Of a stretch of DNA of 64,000 nt, positions 58,601-64,000 are shown one piece after another. This DNA is from Scedosporium boydii. Its lineage: Eukaryota; Ascomycota; Sordariomycetes; Microascales; Microascaceae. The stretch lies in the NCBI GenBank assembly GCA_002221725.1, contig NJFT01000055.1, positions 62,001-126,000 on the forward strand. The letters are read 5' to 3'. The notes under the pieces were generated by a model, which saw only the letters and a list, made by a program, of their open reading frames with translations, searched no databases and was not told the origin of the DNA. The first letter of the stretch is position 1, and every line of letters begins with the position of its first letter. The position numbers and the translations under genes are program-made.

Positions 58601-59972
58601 AAAGACGAATCCATAAATGCCAACACCTAGAAAACGCCACAACGAGTTAGAAACGATTCGAAACAACCATTTTCTCCTCTTACGACGTCCAACGCCACTC
58701 CGAAAACCGCAAGTGGCGTCAACAGTTTGGGGGCATGGAACTTGTGGACTTACGAGTATCGTGCGCGACGCAGAGTTGTTGAATACCGCCCTCAACGTCG
58801 GCAAGGGCAGAGAGAGCAGCAACAGCCCAGCAGTTTCCAATGCTACCTTGGATGATCTCGGAACTGCTCACGCTCTTCATAAACGTGGGGTTCTCGAAGA
58901 TCTCGTGAACCCGCTTGACAGCCTTGGGAACAGTGGCGCTAGACGACGGCGGATAGCCGACCTCGAAGGTTTCTCGACCGAGATAATTCAGGCAGTTTCC
59001 CTTTTCCATCTTGAGGTCCCAGTCCTGTACACAGTGTACACAGTTAGCGCCATGTCCTCCGAGAACGTCAAGTTACTTCGTAAACCGCAACAGTTGCGGC
59101 TAGGCGGAGCCTTCAGATTCGGCAACTACGATTGGCAGACAGCACGAGTACACCCAAATTTTGAGACAGGTGTCCGGCAGTGCAGCACACAGCCAGCCAG
59201 GCGTCGTCACTGCCAGGCGGAAGTGGTGGGCACACCGCTTGTTTTCCACTGACCTCGCCCCCCTGCGTTGCACGTTTGTGCTAAACACCACCCCTGAAAT
59301 CTGGCAGGTCTCAGTTGAGCCTGGTGCAGTCGAGGACTGCACCGGTGACGCCGGAGGACATTCCGTTCCCCCCACCATCCTGCCCGGTGAACGCAACGAG
59401 GTTGGTTGGGCCCATTTTTCGCCTCGCCGCTCTGCATGGCTTATATGGGGGCGATGCGGACATGGGGTAATAACGCAACCCCTTCCATGTCAAGTCAATG
59501 ACACCTCAACATCCTTGCTTCGCCCAACTTTCGGTGTGTGTGCATTTTATACCAAGAAATCCACTTTCTCAACGCCGCCCCGAATCGGTGAGACGCCAAA
59601 AATAAACGAGGAAAATGAACTTACCAAATCCCAACCTGGGTCTCGATATCGAGTATTCACCCTGTGGCACTCTTCGATTATCTTGCGGACTTTCCGCCGG
59701 CACTCCTCCGCCGCCCTCTCGTACGAGGCAGCTGACGATTCATTGGCTCTATCAGGGCTCGCTGGCGGAACCACGGGGTCGAAGGGCAGCACGGCGAGCG
59801 GTATCGTGGGCTGTCTTGCCTGGAGTTTCTTCCATATCCGGTTGATGGCGACTTGCGGCGGGGGCTTCTTCTTCTTCTTCTTTTTCTGGTCGCTCGTGGT
59901 GCTGGAGCTCGTGGGTAGCACACGAGGTCGTTTAGGGTCTTCCGACTCTTCTGAAGAACTGTAGCCGTGCAT
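55603..59972 (-). CDS. Calpain-like cysteine protease with long charged tail
   Basis: Four minus-strand exons, 59972-59625, 59024-58754, 58626-58594 (33 bases) and 58439-55603, give 1162 residues, with GTAAGT/GTGAGT donors and AG acceptors. The catalytic triad is complete: Cys181 in QGSIGNCWAVAALSALAD, His366 in ERHAYVVMDAR, and Asn387 in LRNPWGK. A domain III-like beta region follows (about 430-530), containing PLVLVLSQLDRRYF. The remainder (about 600-1162) is highly charged, rich in Lys and Glu, with long KEEELEKR-type heptads predicting coiled coil. There is no EF-hand domain, which is usual for fungal calpains. The product is a probable intracellular protease; calcium dependence is uncertain. 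The intron between exons 1 and 2 is 600 bases, long for this genome, so an extra exon there cannot be excluded. Confidence 0.85.
58459..58480. repeat. 22-base homopolymer A run within calpain intron 3
   Basis: Twenty-two A on the plus strand, so T on the transcribed strand. It lies about 19 bases upstream of the TTAG acceptor and is followed by a CTAAC branch-site match, where it would act as a polypyrimidine tract. Confidence 0.8.
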
Positions 59973-62900
59973 GTTTGTTGTGAATTGTAGTATCTAACAA
60001 GACGGAATTGGTCAAGGGGGTTCGGACGGGGATTTATGTGTCGAGGGATCAGAGATCCGAGATGTCGTTTACACGGCGCGGTTAGGGGAATGTGGCAGGA
60101 ACTCTCGTTCGGGGGTCGATATTATGTAGTCTTGGGTTCTCTATTAGGTAGGCTGAGGGAAGAACCCGCTCCCGTCTTGGTCTATCAAAGAAAAAGGCTG
60201 GCGTAAGACCCAACAAAGAGCCATTAAGAGGAAGGGGAGAAAGGAGAGGGGCAGGGGCAGAGACAATGCCTCTGGGGAGGAAGGGACTGTTTTATATCTT
60301 GAGGCGTTCAAGCTGGCGCTAGCGAAGTGGTCATCAAGGGACCGGACTAGCCATCTTACAGCAGGACTTGACGCGGGCAGCCATTTCTGTGTCACACCTG
60401 GAGATGGCGACGGGAAGGCGCTTTTTTCTTTTTCTTTTTTCTCCTTCTTTTTTTCCCTTTTTTCTCGCTAGCTGGAAGTTTAAAGCCCCTCGCCCCCAGC
60501 GCCTTGCCCGGGGGGCGTTGTCGGGAGGGAACCTAGATGTTCTCTGAACCGACTCTTACTGACTAGGGGATGGATTTACAGGGGGAAATACCAATTCTAA
60601 ACAACCTTTGCGTTTGTACCTTGTGGCGCGAGACATGGATGAAATGCACCCGGGTGGATGGAAGACCCTCAATGAGGAGGGTAGGGCGCCAAGGATCGAC
60701 GAAAGGATTGATAAGAGTCCATCTAGAAGTCCAAGGCTGACACTAAAGCTTGTAATTGGTTTCTACCTGCTAGGCATCAATGAGTCTCCAGTGGCGAATT
60801 CCTTTGCTAGACTTCATCCGACCGTCGTATTAAGAGTGTAGACTCAATTCATTAGTACAAGAGCCGATTGTACTTCGTCCAAGTAGTTTTAGTTAATGTA
60901 GAGGACGACAAGTGGGCAATTGGACAATTGGAACGGCTAGGCGGGTCCGAAGACCGGGGGCAGCCGGGAAACACCAAGACTCTGCGGACCAGGGACAGAA
61001 TCTGGGGCGCTTGCACCGCTCGTTTATCCAGCTAAAAGTTCCCATTTCACGAGAACGGCCCAGACTCCGCTCCCAAAGGCATCAATAGCTGCCCGCTCAC
61101 ATGCTAACATGGATATATTGATGCAACCTTTGACTCAATGCATGGAGCGCTGCAGAGCTATCCGAGTCGTACTGTGGAAGCGTAACGATCGGCCTTCATT
61201 GACTACTTCGTACGCACAAGGACGATGGGACAGTTCGTATTTCCCCGATCACATTCTCAGTGTCTTGCATCATCGCCCCTCGCTCCCCAACCTCTCCAGC
61301 TCAAAAGTCACCGCTCCCTCGACACCCTGACCCCGACATTCTTCGAACGCAATTGCTAACCTAGAAGGGTGGGAAAGGCGGTGATTATCAGGCCGTGAGG
61401 CAGCGGGCGCCAGAAGGCAAAACAGGATCGTGGTCTGGATGATCTCATTCATTAATCCACTTTGTCACTTTTTCTGCTGGTCAGCTTGAGGAGCATTAAA
61501 AGGGTGTGGCGCGGTGGGAAGCACAATACGACCAACTTGGGTCGGCAAGGCTCAATCCATTGACATGCATGTCGATAGATTAATGCTATGGATGCACTGC
61601 ACCAAGCCGAATTATTCTGATTGATGCCCTCCGTGTGCCTCCGCCGGGAAGGGGCCTCAAACCACTGATGAAGCCTCCAACATGGCATTGCATCATGGAT
61701 CTGGGTCAATTCCATTTTGAATACATTTTCGACAACGACTGCATCTTTCCTGAGCTTCCTGAGCTGGGACTGGAATTGATCTTCTCCTTTCACGCCTGTA
61801 GTATGTAGTCACAGGGCATCGGTCAGGCTCTCATGTTGTACTTGTATCAACAACGCCAGGCGACATGCATCGAAATTGTTGGTGCACTAATACTTCGTGC
61901 CTCCTGCATCTGCATCTCTCGGACACTGCATCCAGCATCATGTACAATCCAACCTTCAATCCAACCTCCGAGCTCTCATGGAGGCTGGAACTGTTGGGGA
62001 CTCAGAGAAGCAGCCCAAGCCGTTGAGACGGGCGACTGCCGCCCGTCGTCATTTCCCAGACAAAGCACTTTGACGGGATCAATTGATATCCATCAAGGCT
62101 AGATTGCTCAAGAGGCCATCCGGGTGCAACTCATTACCACCAAGGTCCTCTCCTCTATTTCCATGCCATGGCGATGGGTGAGGATAGTTTCTAATAGTCG
62201 GTGGAACTCTTCTTCTTAATCAAATCTCCAGAACCAAACACGAAAGCGTTCAATCTTCGCGGCCCACTCTTCCGATCCTCTAATCAGACAATGGGGTGTT
62301 GACACGCTGGAATCAATCAGTGATCAGTCTCTGTTGTATAAACCCAATAGACTGTTTGATGAGCACGGAAGGCCCCAATCGATCATACTTGGTATTTTCA
62401 TGGAAGATCTCTTGCGTATACGAGGGACCCTCTCATTCTCCAGCGATCCAAAAAATGATTAAGATTGGCCGATCATCGATGCACGATGGCATAGCTGGCA
62501 CCACAATCACTACGAAGTAGGCATCGCTGGAACGTCCACGACCAAGAATTTAACCAACACTTGTAAGACATCAATTGATAGAATAGAATGTTCCGGATGC
62601 AGTCCAGGCTATTCAGCGACTGAGCCCTCCAATATCAATCCCCCGCAACATACCCCTCAGAGCCAAGATCCACCAGCCTGGTGGTGGACCCTTCTCGAAT
62701 CCTGGCTCCCTTGCCTCGCCCATCCACATCCACATGCGTTTTTTTTTTTTCTTCTCCCAAAAATCTACAAAGTAATATTATATTGTACGAGATTAGAGCC
62801 GAGTTCCATTCCCGCAAGTGCTTACCCATCCTCACTGACGCCCGCTGAGCTCCGCTCGTCCTGTGGCGAACCACAGCCTGGTTACCCTAGTCACGAAGCA

Positions 62901-63798
62901 TTCAATAACCCATCTTTTACTGGTAGGCAGCCTACATCTGACGGGATAGTTCGGACCGAGATGGGAACACGAAAAATGGGACGCGGGAGCCCTTTCCGAG
63001 AATTACAGCTCACGTCAGTATTTCTCCGCTATCTTGTCCTACGGCGAACGAAATAAACAGCTCCCCGCATCTGAGCACGAGTACGAGGGCTGCTTGACGA
63101 GTGGATGCCTAGAGGTGCAGCGCAGTCCAATTGAAGGCAGCCGTGAAGAAGAGTGATGGAACATACGGAGTAAAGGGCAGATCACTCACCCCAGCTAACC
63201 ATGGCTACTTTAGTGGCGATGCTGGACGTTGGTGTGGTGCAAAGTCGAGTTGGAATGCGCACGCGACGTCTGGGCGGGTGTTGGAAGGCCAGGAGGAAGC
63301 TCACCCACCCGCTTTACAGATTTTTCCCATTCCATCTCCTGACCTTGTTTTTCGGGATTCGCGTCTTCATTCGCCATTTGACTCCGATCAGCACGCGCAA
63401 TCCGACGAATGCGGTAATTCAGCGAGCCCTCAGCGAGCCATTGAATTGGGGGTTCGCCCTGCTTTTTACATTTGTCTTCGGGAGGCTCGGTATTTGGGGA
63501 AATCTTGGAAAGGGGATATTTCTCGCAATTCGAGACCAAAACGTCTTTCTAAGGTACAGTCCAGTGGTCGATACCAGTCTTCAAAGTATAGACCTTTTTC
63601 GAGTGTCTTTTCCCAGGCAAGGAAAGCGTTCGAAGCCGACGACTTTCCATACCGTCAAAGGTTATAGCCACGTCGTTGGTCTTGACGCCACTGCAAAGTC
63701 CGCTTGCGTCAATCGAGTTCTAGCGCAATTGATATCGCGAGATTGATTAACAAGCAATCATTTGAGAACCAAGACTCTTTTTGAAAAGAACAAAGGGG

Positions 63799-63824
63799 AA
63801 AATAAATAAATAAATAAAATAAAA
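63799..63824. repeat. (AAAT)n microsatellite
   Basis: Tandem AAAT units, about six, slightly imperfect at the right end. Confidence 0.75.
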
Positions 63825-63946
63825 CAAGGTCTCAATTGCGCACAAATGACCCATTGCTCGTGATATCGCCAAACATTCCTCGCCTCCGGCCGGTCCGGAG
63901 AGTCCGAATCCAGGAGCGAGGAATTGAGAGAGAGCAAAAAAGAAAG

Positions 63947-63950
<4 letters not shown>

Positions 63951-63987
<37 letters not shown>
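63951..63987. repeat. (AG)18 microsatellite
   Basis: Uninterrupted AG dinucleotides for about 37 bases, preceded by a purine-rich A/G stretch from about 63925. The length makes slippage variation between strains likely. Confidence 0.9.
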
Positions 63988-63991
<4 letters not shown>

Positions 63992-64000
63992 TACAATAAT

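Larger units (their letters stand above)
59973..64000. other. 4 kb gene-poor region to the window edge
   Basis: No frame has a recognisable domain; overlapping frames at 63131-63746 contradict each other and look like chance. It contains TAC-TYC-GTA motifs at 61204, 62511 and 63164, ATCAATTGAT palindromes at 62078 and 62570, and two simple-sequence tracts near the edge. Confidence 0.45.

Noticed and set aside
59161..59964. 267-residue plus-strand frame
   Set aside because: It covers the calpain first intron and the antisense of exon 1; the minus-strand protein continues into a clear catalytic domain.
63131..63746. Two overlapping frames at the right end
   Set aside because: They run in different frames over the same bases with no domain; neither is better supported.
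1..64000. CRISPR array, rRNA or secondary-metabolite cluster
   Set aside because: No regularly spaced repeats, no rRNA sequence, and no polyketide synthase, peptide synthetase or terpene cyclase motif was seen.

Overview
The window looks like nuclear DNA of a filamentous ascomycete (Pezizomycotina, probably a sordariomycete-type fungus). Introns are short, with GTAAGT/GTATGT-type donors, CTAAC-like branch sites and TAG/CAG acceptors. The gene set fits as well: a ropy-2-type dynactin p62, a fungal rhodopsin-domain (PTH11-like) membrane protein, DUF8004 and DUF8021 proteins, a GH7 cellulase, a NiCoT nickel transporter and a fungal calpain. The species cannot be named from sequence alone. Genes are sparse: about 15 supported genes in 64 kb, separated by gaps of 2-8 kb at ordinary base composition.

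Layout. 1-291 is the 3' end of an RCC1-like gene. 292-8373 is an 8 kb stretch with no recognisable gene. 8374-9039 encodes a small putative GPI-anchored protein. 11517-14794 holds ribosomal protein eS7 (three exons) convergent with dynactin p62 (two exons, minus). 18374-21298 is a three-exon DUF8004 protein, convergent with a four-TM EXPERA-like membrane protein (21932-22808, minus). 25347-28843 holds a GH7 glycoside hydrolase with a GPI-type tail instead of a CBM, then a DraG/ARH-type ADP-ribosylglycohydrolase, both plus. 29959-31416 (minus) is a five-exon rhodopsin-domain protein. 31417-36999 is noncoding and carries a short inverted-repeat transposon (MITE) with TA target duplication and a dense group of a repeated 9-mer. 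37000-37845 is a secreted DUF8021 protein. 41478-42743 is a Ser-rich GPI cell-wall protein. 45984-47210 (minus) is an amidoligase-like enzyme. 49213-49668 (minus) is a small hypothetical protein. 51526-52500 (minus) is a sulfotransferase-like P-loop protein with a C-terminal membrane anchor. 53999-55294 is a nickel transporter, convergent with a four-exon calpain-like protease (55603-59972, minus). 59973-64000 is noncoding and ends in an (AG)n microsatellite.

No biosynthetic gene cluster or operon-like unit is visible. Housekeeping genes (RCC1, eS7, dynactin, nickel transport) are mixed with cell-surface and secreted functions (GH7, DUF8021, Ser-rich wall protein). The most unusual signals are in noncoding DNA. 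These are a 9-bp motif of the form TAC-TYC-GTA found at least 16 times, all outside exons; a 191-bp MITE; and two further short dispersed repeats. Exon boundaries were read by eye from splice consensus and reading-frame continuity; all counts are manual.
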